64,000 nucleotides of DNA from Paramecium octaurelia (GCA_905182995.1 CAJJDP010000115.1:110765-174764); one strand, 5' to 3'. Shown: positions 22,741 through 36,204, counted from the stretch's first letter. Numbers and translations are program-made. The notes: generated by a model from the sequence alone, not told the origin.

Positions 22741-24321
22741 ATGAGAAATAGTCTTATTTAAGAGAAGTTACTTTAATATCATAACAGCTAGATGTCAGAT
22801 GTACTGAAATATTTGTTGAACTCCAACAGTAAAATAACTAATCAATCCACAAAGTTACCTCCATTATCTATAACAGAATCAATAAAGAATTCACCAAAAC
22901 ATAAAAGATCACGAATATATTCCTTAAATCAAGACATCACTTAATTTGAAACCTCTAGAATTGATTTAACTTAACAAATTGAGAATGGAGATTATACATT
23001 TAAGGATTAAATTTAATAATCTACTGCAAAATATCCAAAATTGAGGATGCCAGAATAGACTGAGAGATCTATAGATGCAAGTCCTTCGCTTTAATCAAAT
23101 AAAACACTCAAGGTAATTCAAAAATGAATAGAAGTTTAAATATCCTTCAATGCTAGAGTCAATCAGATACAAAAAACAAAACTATCTCAGCTAATATTTG
23201 GAAGAGAATGTCTAACTATTTTGTGAACTTATCAAGAAGAAAGATCTAGAAAAATTGATCTAATTTTTAAATTATCCCATCCAATATTCATAGGAATTAA
23301 ATGTAACTTTGATGTAATATCATTTTAGTAACTTAAATTATTTAACGAATTGTTGTTTTTTGTGGCTTATTTTGCCAATACAATTGTGTCTTTGAATAAA
23401 GCAGCATATTTATTAAAGGATTGTCTGAAGGTATCAGAATTAAGTAGAGATCATACCTTAAAAATTAAAATTTTAATTCAATTTTACCTTATTGCCAAAC
23501 AGTATCAATATTATTATAATTCATTTTATAGATTGAAATAATATGAATAAGCTCGCAAGTTTATACAAAAAGCATTAAATTATGCTTGGGCTGATAATCT
23601 TGAAGAATATGAAATTGATTGTTATGATAAGTTGGGAATGTGCTATTTTTATATGGGCAACATAAACAGAGCCAATCATTTCCACTCTAAATGGGCTAAG
23701 TGTGATGTTGAACCTAAAAATTCTTATTATAGATTAACATCCAAGGATTTTATTAAATTATATGAAAAATAATTGCCAATTTGTAAAGAATTTGATGATG
23801 TTATTTCAAGATATCTACATGTTCCCTTCATCAATATTAAAACAGGGTAAATGTTTGATTCACACTCAACTATCAAATATAATAATTGCATTGCTCAATC
23901 GATTTTAGATTCAATATTGTAAGGAACAGATTTCCTATAATTTCAAATTGAATATCATTATATTGATATCAAAGCCAAATAACATTTAAATAAAGCTGCT
24001 TTGCCTAGGAGAGCTGTGGAGATTATGGCTAAGTATGAGAAAAATAATGACAAATATTTATTCGATCACAAAATTCATGAAAATCCAATCTATAAATTAT
24101 CCTTACAGGATAGAGTTAACTACAGAAAAACTAAATCCTATTCACTTGATTAGGTATCAAAAAATATAAGAAAATATATTGCTGAACAAAGAGAACCATT
24201 CTAAAAGAGTGATAAAGTTTATGTTAAAGAGTCTTAAAGGAAGGATCTGATTCCCTAAAATGCAAATTAATTGTCATTAAGTTTTAAAAAGATGTTTCAG
24301 AATATCATTAACTTAGAGTGA
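22741..24321 (+). CDS. Hypothetical TPR-like protein
   Basis: Exons 22741-23112, 23132-23302 and 23329-24321 (19- and 26-nt introns) give 511 residues. The first ~130 residues are S/T/Q/K-rich and likely disordered. The middle contains TPR-like helix pairs (A-A-Y-L-L-K-D-C-L-K-V-S...Q-Y-E-Q-A-R-K-F-I-Q-K-A-L-N-Y-A-W and L-G-M-C-Y-F-Y-M-G-N-I-N-R-A). These support a tetratricopeptide-type protein-binding fold. The C-terminus is basic. The partner and process are unknown. The gene starts 74 bp after the preceding stop on the same strand. Confidence 0.75.
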
Positions 24322-24369
24322 TTACATATTTCTTATACAAAATTATTATTATAATTATAAAATTGTGTA

Positions 24370-25104
24370 ATGCAAATTAATGATAAAAAGACTTCCAAAA
24401 GTAGGATACTAATAGAAATGATCAATAATTATTAAAAACCTGTTTAAGAGATTATGCTCCTTGAAAAATCTAAATTGAAATCAATTTAAAATATAGAGGA
24501 AAGATTTCTTAAGAGTGAGACAAATAGATAATATGTGTTCCCTCGAACAGAAGAAGAAGAATAAATAGAGTGCAAGGAATCTCCTAAATAATAATAGTAA
24601 TTGATCTCCCTTGATAATATCACAAATACAAAAGCTTTCAAAGAATTGATGAATAAAATATATTAGATTAATACTTCAAAGCAGAAGCCTAAAAATTATT
24701 AACAAACAGAATTCATCAAGAAATAATATTCTATTCAGTCACAATTGATAAGAAAACCTACCCAAAAATAATCAAATTAAATTAAAACTGAAATGTCTGA
24801 TATTAAATAAAATAGACAAGATAATTCCAGTTTTAAATAAATGTCTATAACTTAGTCAAGAGGACAATCACCACATAACAAGCTTCAATACTCTAATAGA
24901 TCAATAAGTTCTTAATTGACTAAATTTTTAAAGCAAAAGAAAAATTGTCCTTTTGAGACTTAAGATCAAAACTCACAAAGAAGTTTTGAATTAAGATAAC
25001 AATTATTAAATAAATCTTAAGTCAAGTTATAACAAAATAAAAGTTATGATTTTGTGAAATCATTTTACAAAATGAAGATGAAAAATGAAAGTAAGATCAA
25101 ATGA
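24370..25104 (+). CDS. Hypothetical Q/K/S-rich protein
   Basis: A single-exon frame of 244 residues, mostly Q, K, S and N, with an acidic E-E-E-E-Q run and no globular signature except a short helix (F-K-E-L-M-N-K-I-Y). It lies 48 bp downstream of the TPR-like gene on the same strand. It is probably a disordered protein; its function is unknown. Confidence 0.6.
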
Positions 25105-25508
25105 TTATATATGAAATTAGATTTTCTCTAATAATCCTTTTATTAAAATATTAATTCTAGATGTAAATTGTAATTTTATTCCTCAACCTCAACAAATTGT
25201 AATCTATTTTATCCCCCCTTAATTATTTTTATTCACCCATAGAATTCCTTCTAGGTTATTTCCTAGTTTGTGTTAGAATTAGTTGATATGAATAATATTC
25301 TTATCAAATTCTAGTATTATTATTTGGTAAGATTTAAGTTTAAAGAATAAAATCAATTGCTTTTAGAGAATAAATTTACACTAATGTCCCTTAAGAGAGA
25401 ATATACTTGTATATAATGCTTTTTCTAAACTATATGAATTTGAATGAAATTTATTCGTTAGATAATACGTTAATTAACTAAATTAAATGGTGTATTAACA
25501 TATATATT
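25105..25508. other. Intergenic stretch between convergent genes
   Basis: About 400 bp of AT-rich DNA between a plus gene and the 3' end of IFT57 on minus. No gene is seen. Confidence 0.5.
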
Positions 25509-26831
25509 TCAATCTGTTAATTCATCTGACTCATTTAGGATTAGTCCATTTTCATGGTAGTCTCTTTCTTGAATGGCTTTGGCATCATGAAATGTTCTTT
25601 GAAGGATAGTGTGAGATAAAACTCCAATTCTAAGATCCATCTATTTGATTTCCAACTATTAAATAGTAATTATAATGCAGATACTCTCAATTTAGTGAGA
25701 CTAGCTTTGATACTAATAACAGGAGATTAGTTAGTAGAGACACTACCATGTTCATTCAATTTATTTTAAACAGTTTCATATTTCTCTTATATTTGTTTAT
25801 ATTAATCCGTCATTTCCTTTTTAGCATTTGTGTAATTCTGATATTAGAGTTCAATCTTTTTATATTCTTCATTTTTCTTTTTGAATTCAGTGCACTAGAA
25901 TTAAGTAGATTGCTTACCATTTCACTCATATTCTCATTGATATTATATTCTCTTTTTGTAATTCTATCTAAGATTTCTCCCAATTCATCACTCATTCTCT
26001 CTAATTTGATTCTAGCTTCTGGGAGAATAGTTTTAATTTAATTTGAGTATTATTTGGTGGCATCAAAATGTTATCTCCATTCTCCAGCATCTGGTTTGAT
26101 AACTATCTTAATCTTTTAAGCTGCTCTTTCAACTTCCTTAGCCCATTCCTTTGGATTTACATTGGATTCTATAACCATTTTGTCTTCGCTTTTAGATTTA
26201 AATATTATAGTTACTCTTTTTGGAACCCCTATTCAGTAAATACATCTTCAGGCTCCTCTTCTGATGCTACCTCTGGATCTGAATCTGATGACACACTTCC
26301 TGTTTCTTAAACTGGTTCGTCATCTTGTCTTCTAATGGATTAGGATGGTTGATTACGTTTAAGATTATTACTCAATTTTGGCTTTCTTGTATTAGAATTT
26401 CTTTTTTTGCAACGCTTTGGTTGCTAATTACAGCAACACATAAACTACATATTCTCCAAATCCTTATTTCAATTTAAGGGGAGGAAAGTCAACTTCGATC
26501 CCAATATTTTTCAATTCATTTACTATTACATAAGTATAAAGAAATTACTTATATTCTGAGATAAAGTCACAGGATCATCAAGTTTGTTAAAATCACTGGT
26601 CTGTACATCGCTTTATTGAAATAGCCATTTGACTAATCTATTCAAATACAATTCAAAAGTTACGTTTTGAATTAATTGAATTATTCACTAGAATTGGTTT
26701 GATTTACAAAATATGCTCTATTCAAAGGTTTGCCACCTCTAATAATAGATATAGAATTTGACTTACTTCTATTTTAAATAACTTTGTTCATAATTCAATA
26801 ATATTAATTTGTCATACAACTCATCCATCAT
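25509..26831 (-). CDS. IFT57: Intraflagellar transport protein IFT57 (Hippi homologue)
   Basis: Eight exons with seven introns (26739-26766, 26638-26663, 26523-26548, 26332-26356, 26189-26214, 25895-25917, 25656-25684; 23-29 nt) give 379 residues with exact phase. The N-terminal calponin-like part ends in D-F-P-P-L-K-L-K-Q-G-F-G-E-Y-V, the family landmark. An acidic linker (D-S-D-P-E-V-A-S-E-E-E-P) and P-K-E-W-A-K-E-V-E-R come next. The C-terminal coiled coil includes E-W-R-Q-H-F and K-L-R-L-E-I-K-Q-M-D-L-R-I-G-V-L-S. IFT57 is a peripheral IFT-B subunit that helps build cilia, expected in a heavily ciliated cell. Start chosen at the first of two adjacent ATGs. Confidence 0.93.
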
Positions 26832-26962
26832 TGCTGTTACATCCAATTAATCCTACAGAATTACAAATAATTGATTACTTAACCTGATTACTATTCAGAC
26901 ATTTATAAATTAATTAATATTTGAATATACTGTTTAATATATATATATATATTAATGTTCTC
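26832..26962. other. Intergenic with (AT)n run
   Basis: 131 bp between two minus-strand genes, including a simple TATATATATA repeat at about 26,940-26,953. No gene. Confidence 0.6.
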
Positions 26963-28457
26963 TCAAACTTACCAATTATGCAACATGATTTTTTGTAATG
27001 ACAACAATGCATTCTCTCTAATCATCTAATCATCATTCCTTGCTTATTTCATAATTTCTTATTTTGCATTTAATTATTCTAAAACACTAATGAATTTATA
27101 TATAATTATATTACACTTTACCAAATGGATGGAATCTACAAAATTCTCCCAAATCATAACAAGCCACAGCAATATTTTGGTTATTATTTGATTTTAAGAT
27201 TTCTGCTAATTTCCTATACTCAACTCACAATTCAATTACCTAATAAGTAAGAAATCATTCTCTTCGAACTTCTTGACATTCTCCTTCCAGAATTTCTCTG
27301 TATGTACTGGACTCCAAGTCAAATTTTGAGCATTTAATTCCTTCACGTATTTTTCAAATGAACTAATATTCTTAATCTATCATAATACGTTAAAATCTTC
27401 ATATTCTTCTCCAATATCTCTCCAACATATTTGATATCATCTATTAAATCTTAATCTTTGAGATTTCCTTTCAACAATAAATCAACCACTTTGATTAATC
27501 CATTGTCAACCATCAATTCAATGCATTAAGCTGATACATCAACCAAATTCTTGAAACAAGCAAAGGACACTCTCAAGATTTTTTCTCTTGATATCTTTTA
27601 CACTGATTCTATAATCATTCTGATCAAACCAAGTTATGGCTCATTGAATAATGGAATTGATTCATTAGTGAAACTCAATAACCATAATGCTAAAATTGTA
27701 TAATAAGCGATATGCAAATCTGTTGGATACTTGGTCAATAGATTAGATACACTATATATATAGATATATGATTATTACATCTTTACTCCACCACTCTTTA
27801 TAAATTATATTGCTAATGAATCGTGTTTGAGAAAATGCACACATATTGGCATAATCATTTAATCGGAAATCTTTAGTTTATTTCCTAGATTTACAATATT
27901 ATTTACCTATTCCTCCAATAAACAATATGACCCACTCTTTTGCATCATTTCCTCCTTCTTCAGCTATGATCATGGTGACTATCTTAGCTGCTGCTTCATA
28001 CACCACTTTGTCATATCCATCAAGAAACAAGAATTATTTCAATTTAGGTACAACTTGTGGTGTCAATGCTCGCGTGAATTATTTGAACAGTCTCTGATTC
28101 TCTATGATCTCATTAAACAATTATACCAGATATTATTGCATCAATGGTGGTCAATATATATGTCATCAAAGGTTTATCATGTGCTACATTTTCGATTATA
28201 TCCAATAGCATTTGAAATACACCAACAGAGTCAGTCTCTAATAATTTCTTTTGGTCTTATAACTAATGATTCAAATGAATCAATACTTTTGCTTGTGTAA
28301 ATTTAATGAACATGTCTTTTGTGTCTTTCTTTATTGATTTTCCATGTTGATCCAATTGTTTGAAGCAGTCTTCGCAGTCCTTCAGCACTTTGTTTAGTAG
28401 TTATTCTTATTGATAAAATGTTATGGACTGACAGAAGTATTTCCTGTTTCTAAACAT
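26963..28457 (-). CDS. ATP6V1H: V-type ATPase subunit H
   Basis: Seven exons (introns 28102-28126, 27885-27906, 27752-27778, 27363-27388, 27214-27239, 27087-27114) give 446 residues, normal for the family. HEAT-like helices fill the first two thirds. The C-terminal landmark L-T-W-S-P-V-H-T-E-K-F-W-K-E-N-V-K-K-F is followed by I-A-V-A-C-Y-D-L-G-E-F and a final A-L-L-S-L-Q-K-I-M-L-H-N-W. Subunit H sits at the V1-Vo interface and controls ATP hydrolysis by the proton pump that acidifies food vacuoles and the contractile vacuole system. The first 15-20 residues are less certain than the rest. Confidence 0.95.
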
Positions 28458-28664
28458 ATATATTAATTATAAGATTTATATTGATTTTATATTTGATTTT
28501 ATTTATATATTTTATAGACTACTCCAAATTGACTTATTATCAAGTTCTCTTATTCTTAAAAAGAGAATCAATGAGATAGCACTTATACAACCAAAGGTAT
28601 TAATCGAAACTGAATTAAAATAGGTAAATATTTCATAACTAACAGAATTATATCATTTTATAAA
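28458..28664. other. Intergenic stretch
   Basis: About 200 bp of AT-rich DNA between two minus-strand genes; no coding signal. Confidence 0.5.
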
Positions 28665-31600
28665 TCAAACCAAAGTGATTTGCACTAATAACGATTTGTT
28701 GTCACTTATTTGTACATTTATTTACGTTGAATCATTAATAAACTAAATTATAAATTGAAAAGAATACCTATATGCATTGGTAAATTGGAGTGTTGATATA
28801 ATTGTACTTTTCTTCGTCATCTTTCGGCACCATCTATTTCATATAGAACACTTTTGCCCCTTGTTAAAGACTCTTTATTTCTTCTCCTACCATATTTTCT
28901 ATTTGTTTCACTATGTATTACAAGGGTTCAGTCAATCTCTTGACCCCGAGTTTCAACTTAGTCCAGATTGAAATGCTTAATCCATTCTTCAATTAAAACT
29001 AATAATAATAATAAAAGTATAATTACCTTGTCAACTTCTCCTGGTTCACTCTACATCATAAATGGAATGGCAAGATTTAAGAATGTATTTCTATACTAAG
29101 ATGAATTCAAGAGGATCTTAATCAATTCCAAAGTCTGTAGAGCAGCGATACATGAAGTCGTTGTGGCCATGGCTGGAATAATCTAGAGAAAATTCATAAT
29201 AATTAATATTACTCTTCCTGCTTTTAATTTGGTCCACATCCAATCAACTTATTAGATACCATAATTTATTGCTCTGCCATTAGTGGCAGCAGTAATAAAG
29301 GACACATGATGGTTAGTGTCATCATCTTTTTCGAATTACTGAGGCTATGGCAATTTTGGTTTAACCTTACTCAATAATTGTTTAGCTTCTTTAATCAACT
29401 GATCATAATTTTTGACTTCCACTTCCATCTACTATTGCTAATTATTTTTATCTTATTTCTCCACTATCTCTTGAATCTTATTCTTTTTTATATCCATCTT
29501 GGGAATCTAAAAGTTCAATAGTATGAGATTCAAATCATATTTATTGGGAATTGCAATATTATAGATTTAAGCTGTTAATAGAGCAAAGTCCTCAACAAAT
29601 TTGAAGGCAAATTCTCCATAGAATTCTATGGGCTTAGGAGGTCTCTTGGGAGGAGCCCAGAATAATTTACCTTCTTTGGTTACAGAATCTATGGGGTAGG
29701 CATTCATTAAGGCCAAGATGTCATTGTTGAAGAGCTTTTGGAATTTCAGCCTTCCCATTTATACACATTACTAAAATGTACTAGGATACTTCTTTAACAC
29801 TTTGATGGCCAAGTCGACAGTTTATTATTAAGGAGAGGGATCCTACATTAATTGCACCAAAGCTTATGGTTTTCTAAAGAAATATTATTCGAATTTATCA
29901 CGTGCCCATTCTAAACAGTGGATATTAGATTCTGGGAACATTCTCAAAGTGCAATAGGGGATGTCATTGTTTTATTCAGGATCTTATTTGCTTGCATAAC
30001 TTTCGGTAACTTCAGGTATAATTGATTAAACATGTCCTTTTGGTCCCAAGGTACCACTTTCAATTAAAGACACTTTATTTTCAACGCATTTTGAATCAAT
30101 AAATAGTCTTGCCTACACATTATCCAAAGCATTTGTTACACAATTCATTTAAGTGTAAAAGCCATTATGATAGATGTCTTGAGTCTCCTGACATACCTTA
30201 TCTAATCTTGCCACTACATTGATATCTGGATTCATCTATTTGACAACGGCAGCTGCAGTTAAACTCTTAGGCTTTCTGATGTGTTTTTCTCTAAAGAGGA
30301 ATTAACGACTTAGATTTGAGTTCTCAATGATGTCTGGGTCAGTGACATATATTTTTCCAGACTTACTAACACCTAGCATTGCATAATTCTTAAGCAACTC
30401 ACAACCTATGGCACCAGCTCCAACTACGAACACATCAGCATTGAATATTTTTTGGGTGCTTCCAATAGTGTTGACTAAATCATTATATCTTGTATTGTAA
30501 TTTGATTTGAATCCGAACTTCTACATGCATTCTTAGTATTTGTTCAAATTAATTTCAAGATTGTTTGAAATTCCAATATGGGCAAAATTTAATTCTGTCA
30601 ATTTAAATGGAAGCACATCTTCAAATGATTAAACATAGACTTGATGGATTGGAGTATACTTTTTATTTATGGCTTTTAACACTTCTTAGGCTGCTATTCC
30701 ACCAACTAAAGCACATAAAGGTTGGAATTGTGTATTGATTGACAATAATGTCAGCAATGATAAGAGCTCTTCTTGATATTTATAAAGCACATCTTCCTAG
30801 TGTTTAAGATTGAGGAGTTCTCTTAGATTTTACTGTCTCATTGAGAGTATAAACATTTTAATTTTTTCAACATCCCAATTGTCAGTCAATTAATCGTTTG
30901 CAGTAGTATTCAAACAGAAATGAATGATATCTCTTTTAATTTTATCAATTCCATCAAAAGTTCCAACATTATCACAATAATGTTCAAATGAACCAATTAC
31001 CTTTGAGATTCTATCAAACAATAACTTAATCGGTTATTTCTATTGATAAGCTATACCATGACTAACATAATTAGTAAATTCTCTATTGGTCACCAATTCA
31101 AATGATTATCTTTTAACATTCTTTATCTGGAATACCTAATTGTAACTCTCTCCAATACCTTATTCTTATTTGACCTCCTAAATAAGTACTAAGTCATTTT
31201 CAGTTAGATTATGATTTTGATTCTTAAACAAAGTTACAACATTATTAGATATTTTCTCAATATTGACTTCTGACAATTACTCACCATCTTTGTCAACCAC
31301 TGTAAATTCATTTCCAAAATCAGTTATAATTCTGACAAAAATATTCCTTGTTTGTGCCAAGACAACTGCAAGTTTGTTTTAATTGGATGCTATACTTGCA
31401 ATAGATGGATCCTAAGTGACAAACACTTAGATCTCATCCAAATTCAATTCATCTAGACTATTTTAGATTACATCAATTTTGACATATGGATTCAGATGCT
31501 TCAATTTATTTAAAACTCCAAAATCTCTTCTCTTATTCAAATCCTATTCTGTCAAATAGAAATTACTGCCCAAATCACTCATCTAGACTAGTTAAGGATC

Positions 31601-34600
31601 AAATAGGATGACTCTCTTTACACCTGATAATACTATGTTCTTTGCTATTTCAATGCCTAGGCCATTCAAAGTGTGGATGAAAATAGTGGATTCACTCTGT
31701 TTCTTGACTGCATCCAGACCCACAACTCCAATATATCTGCTCATCAAATTCTGTAGATTCTGATCATTTGAATCAAACTGTCTTTATTGCACATTATTAT
31801 TATAACTAATGTCAATGTCATTGATATTCAAACCCTAAGGCATTATCTTTTTATTAGTTATTTATTGTTATTGTTATTACTTATATTCTAAATTAAAGGT
31901 GATTTCCTTCTTCTTCTCATTTGAAATGGTCTGGAAATCTTTTCCAATATTGAACTTCAACTTCTCCAATTCCACCATCAATTCGTCATATACCTTAATT
32001 AGATCCTGCTTATATTGTTGTGGTTATTGAGTGTAAGTACATTGATTCTAAGTTTGATTGTAAGTGGCTGGCAAATTCGCTTATTCGACCCATAATTCAA
32101 TCTCCTTCATTATCAATTCCTTGCGCAAATAGAAACTCTTCTTTATTACTTCTTCGAATCCTCTTGGTGGATTTTATAATTACTCTATCATAGCATATCT
32201 AATATTCTAAATCTTAATGAAATTGCAATATCCTCTATTAGCCTACTCACCATTAGGAGTTCCCATCTAAGATTCCCATCCTGGTTCATTAAACATAACA
32301 TATTCACTCATCACCATAGATTGAACTGAAACCAATATTTATAAGATTGTAGAGAAATTAGCAATCCAATTGTCACCCCATGTACCAAGTAAACTCAAAC
32401 AAACCTTTCCACAATTATATAAGTTGGGATTAAATCTTACTTTACCATGTCCAGTTGTTGCCAACTTCATCTTTGGAGGTCTTTAGGGATAATCATCTCC
32501 AAAAAACATGTCATACAAGAATGCTCCATGAGCATAAGGTGTACCACTGGCACCAAAAATGATGGTCCTCATACAGTCCATTCTATCGGTATCATATCTT
32601 AAGAAGATGGAATTGGTTGCTTCAAGGGGGAGATTTTCTTCAATTGTTGATATTTCCGAGACTAGTTTCTACATCTTATTTTGTGATGGATTGTTTGTTT
32701 GTTAATAGTACTCTTTCATATGGGACAGGTAATCTGCATCAGCCTTTATCTCACACTTTCCGACTGCCAATCTTTTCATGAAGGGTCTATAAAATTGATG
32801 CATGTTGATCTTAACATCGACATTGTTCTATTGATCTTAGGATAAGTATTTTATAGTTATTAGTCTGGCAGCATACAAACAGTTCTCCACATATTGATAC
32901 AATGCTAAAAATTTATTTAGTTCTTCTATTTTTGAATTGAAAGTCTTAATAAACATAATTACTTATTGATTGAAGGACTCCATCTACCTGAACAAACAGT
33001 TATTCTCTTTTGATAAGAATAATTGCAATGTTAATTCTCTTTAGGCCAAACAGTCTATTATCTATAAGATCTGACTAAATGTCTTTGAACCCTCCAATGT
33101 TGTTATGTTGACATTCTACAAATATTTAATCAATAAGTCGATTATTTTAGATTATTGAATAGAATCAAGGAGTCCTACATTGATAAACTAAAGATCCAAT
33201 AATTGGATTATACAATTTAAGAGATTCTCCAAATTTATGTCTTGATCATTATATTTTTACTCCAATTAATTCGCAATTGGTTCTTATTTCTATTTTTATT
33301 GCTATAAATTGAATTGCTATTGCTCATTAATATATTTGAATCCCTTGTATTCAATATCTCCATATCCAATACCCTTAGGTTTTCCTTGATTAGCAACCTG
33401 TTTCTTCATTAACAACATCTTGGGCTATTCAAACTTCACTTATGCTTAGGGTTGAGCATTTTGACTCATCAAATTCAATTGTTATTCTGTCTTACCAACT
33501 ATCTTCTCCAAGAGTTTATGCTCCAATAACACAACTATCTTAAGGTATGGTTTCTCCTACAACAACTGAATCAATTGTGAATAAACCAATGAATTGATCT
33601 TCTGGTAGATCTCCTTACACTCTTGCTTCTTATTCAAATAAGCCAATGCCAATAATTGTTGCAAGAACCCTTCACTTTAAACAATCTACTCTTGAAATCC
33701 CTCAATCTAACACAAAATGCTCAATTCAGATACCAAATCCTTGTATTACTTCTCTGCTTACACTTAATCTAAATATTTCTTAACATAATCCAATATCATG
33801 AATATGCCACCTATCTTTTATTCAAAATAAGTCAACAATGGCTTCTATTATTTACATTTAATCTATATTTGCTAAGTAACTGGTTTGATCACATCGATAT
33901 CATTGATTGAATACTCGGTCAATTACTGGATTTCTAGATTCTCATTCAAAAACTAACTCAATTCCTACCCACTTACTGTGTTCGGAATGAATTGAATGTT
34001 TTGCATTCTCAATTAAGAATAGTAATAATTCATATGTTTCTCGTACTTCTTTTTTAATGATTGAACATCTTCTTCAAATAGACTATCTTTATTCACATCA
34101 AAAGTGTGTATTGCTATCTATAACAAATAACACTCTAAGCCCTACAAAGCAGCATTGATTTGATCCATCAAGAGTGTCTTCTCTTACAACTTTTTAAATG
34201 GAAATCCAAACTTACTCTACTGAAAATCTGAGAAGTTTATGCAAGCTATGGGTTCATTATGATGACTGATCTGAACCATGTGTTGTTAAATATCTAACAA
34301 GACATGAGGCTTCCCATCCAATGCATTCACATACCAGAAATGTTCATCTTACACCATCATTACATAAAAGGATGAATCATTTGATCTTGCCTATACATAG
34401 TTTTATCTCCTTCCATCTTAAATTAAATGATTGACAAAGCATGCAAGTTTAACATTCTCTTAACCTACCATCATTTCAAAAATGAATAACACATTTGTTC
34501 TGTTGTCCAATACTTTAGTTAGAATTTAAGAGTCAAAATGAGGATTGAATGCACTAAACGAATGTAAATGAATCCAAGAACCTCCGATTTGTCTCTGATT

Positions 34601-36204
34601 TTCATTGACGATAATATTTTATTGAAGTGGAATCGGCTATTTTTACAAACCTAAATTAAGTGGTTCAAATTAAAGTTTCTCCCATTACACATCCTCTTAA
34701 AATAGATCTTACATTGCTTCCTCATTAAACTCTAATTCCATCTATACTTATTCATTTTGGATTTTATTTGGATTCTATTACTTCTGGATATTTTTATTGA
34801 GACTGTCTTACACTAATTAAGTTATTTTATCGCATTGATTTCTAGTAAGCAATTCAGTAACTAATGTTGTGGATCCTGCCATAGTTTTGGTTTGATTTGA
34901 GAGGAACTTCTCAGTCTCAGCCTTACTCTCAGCCACACTCAATTTGGGATGAAAACAAACAGCTACCAATTTGACTTATTCACTATTCAATATGGGCAAG
35001 AGAACTTTGTATATGAGATCCAATTTCTAGTGTTTCAAATAAACCATGAAATCCTCATGGATACTGTCAATGAATTGTTGATCAACTAGATCAGAACTCA
35101 TGATTCTCACAATCAAACTTACTATTTGTTCAATTATCAAAGGTTCTTTGGACCAGGGAGGGGGATTGTTGCATCCGAAGATTGGCTAACATTATCTTAG
35201 ATTATTGTAGAGGGTCTTATGCAAATTGATTTTGAAAAAGGATATCAATATTTCCTGATTGGTTGTAAATGCCAAGAAAAATTGCAACAGGTTTTGGATT
35301 TCTCGAATTATATGAGATTAAGAATTCTTCTGCTCCAAAAGACTATTAGATATGGATTGATATGGTTACCTCTCAAGGATAGATCTAAGTATGTCGACTG
35401 TTTCTTTGAACAACTGAAAATTTAATTATGGATCTGAAAAATATGACAATGCCAACAAATCTAGTTTGTAGGGTCTTTCAAAATTGGATTCAAAGAGTTC
35501 GTTATTGACTTTATTTACTATACAGTTTTGCATTGATTGCAATTGTGTTCTATTTACAAATGGTTTGGGGGGATTTATAGAAAATATTAAATATCTTGGC
35601 AAATACATTCTAATTTAAGAGAAGAAATCATTTTCCTTATTTAAGATTTCTTCACTTAAAATAATCTTCAACAAGAGAAGAATCAATGATTGATCACTAT
35701 TAATTAGGAATCCAAAAGGATATCCTCCCTTAAAATCTTTTAAACCATATTATTATGCTAATTAGTATGAAAACTCTGAATGCTATCCCACCTCATGAAT
35801 TTAGAAGAACATCTTCAATAGCTTAGTTAATTGATTAATGTACTCAGGGGCACCTATTAAATATTGGATATGATGATATACCTTGCATGTCTAAATCTGT
35901 CAATTAAAATAAATTGGCAAGGTAATTATAAAGCTTGGCCTCTCGATTGAAAAACATGGAAACATCTTACAACATAGCTTCTTCTAATTGAGAGGTGCTT
36001 GCTTCTTACAACAGAAACACAAATCCTGAATCTTCAATATTATTGGGATCGACTATTTAAATAAACTATTGCCCATTTTAAGCTTTTATAATCATTAAAA
36101 GTACAATTTTATTGTTCTCTGTCAAATTGCCCTAATTATTCTAAATCGATTTGTTGGCCACACCCTTCCATATCAATATAGTTATAATAATCGTCTTACG
36201 ACAT
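28665..36204 (-). CDS. BIRC6-type ubiquitin-conjugating E2 fused to ubiquitin-activating E1
   Basis: Six exons (introns 36083-36104, 35854-35881, 29183-29212, 28999-29026, 28743-28767) give one 2468-residue frame with exact phase and no TGA. Residues 1-~1120 are helical with no domain I can name, and I see no BIR zinc motif. Residues ~1150-1400 are a UBC domain of the BIRC6 class: [27 protein letters not shown] with catalytic Cys 1252, N-E-P-G-W-E, and the BIRC6-specific tail [18 protein letters not shown]-rich linker follows (Y-K-Q6-I-T-N-K-K), then M1438 starts a full E1: inactive adenylation half, active half with [13 protein letters not shown], catalytic P-Y-C-T-L-R-M-F-P (Cys 2068, position 631 of the E1 part), [10 protein letters not shown] and a C-terminal ubiquitin-fold domain. 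It could activate ubiquitin and pass it to its own E2. The alternative, two separate genes, requires a stop codon that I do not find. Confidence 0.88.

Noticed and set aside
25748-26310. Plus-strand hydrophobic ORFs opposite IFT57
   Set aside because: They are antisense of the coiled-coil and acidic parts of IFT57, which is intact on minus.
26937-26956. TATATATA run as a promoter or CRISPR-like repeat
   Set aside because: Simple dinucleotide repeat in AT-rich intergenic DNA; no spacer structure anywhere in the window.
35219-35425. Plus-strand ORF of 68 residues
   Set aside because: It is the antisense of the N-terminal region of the E2-E1 gene.
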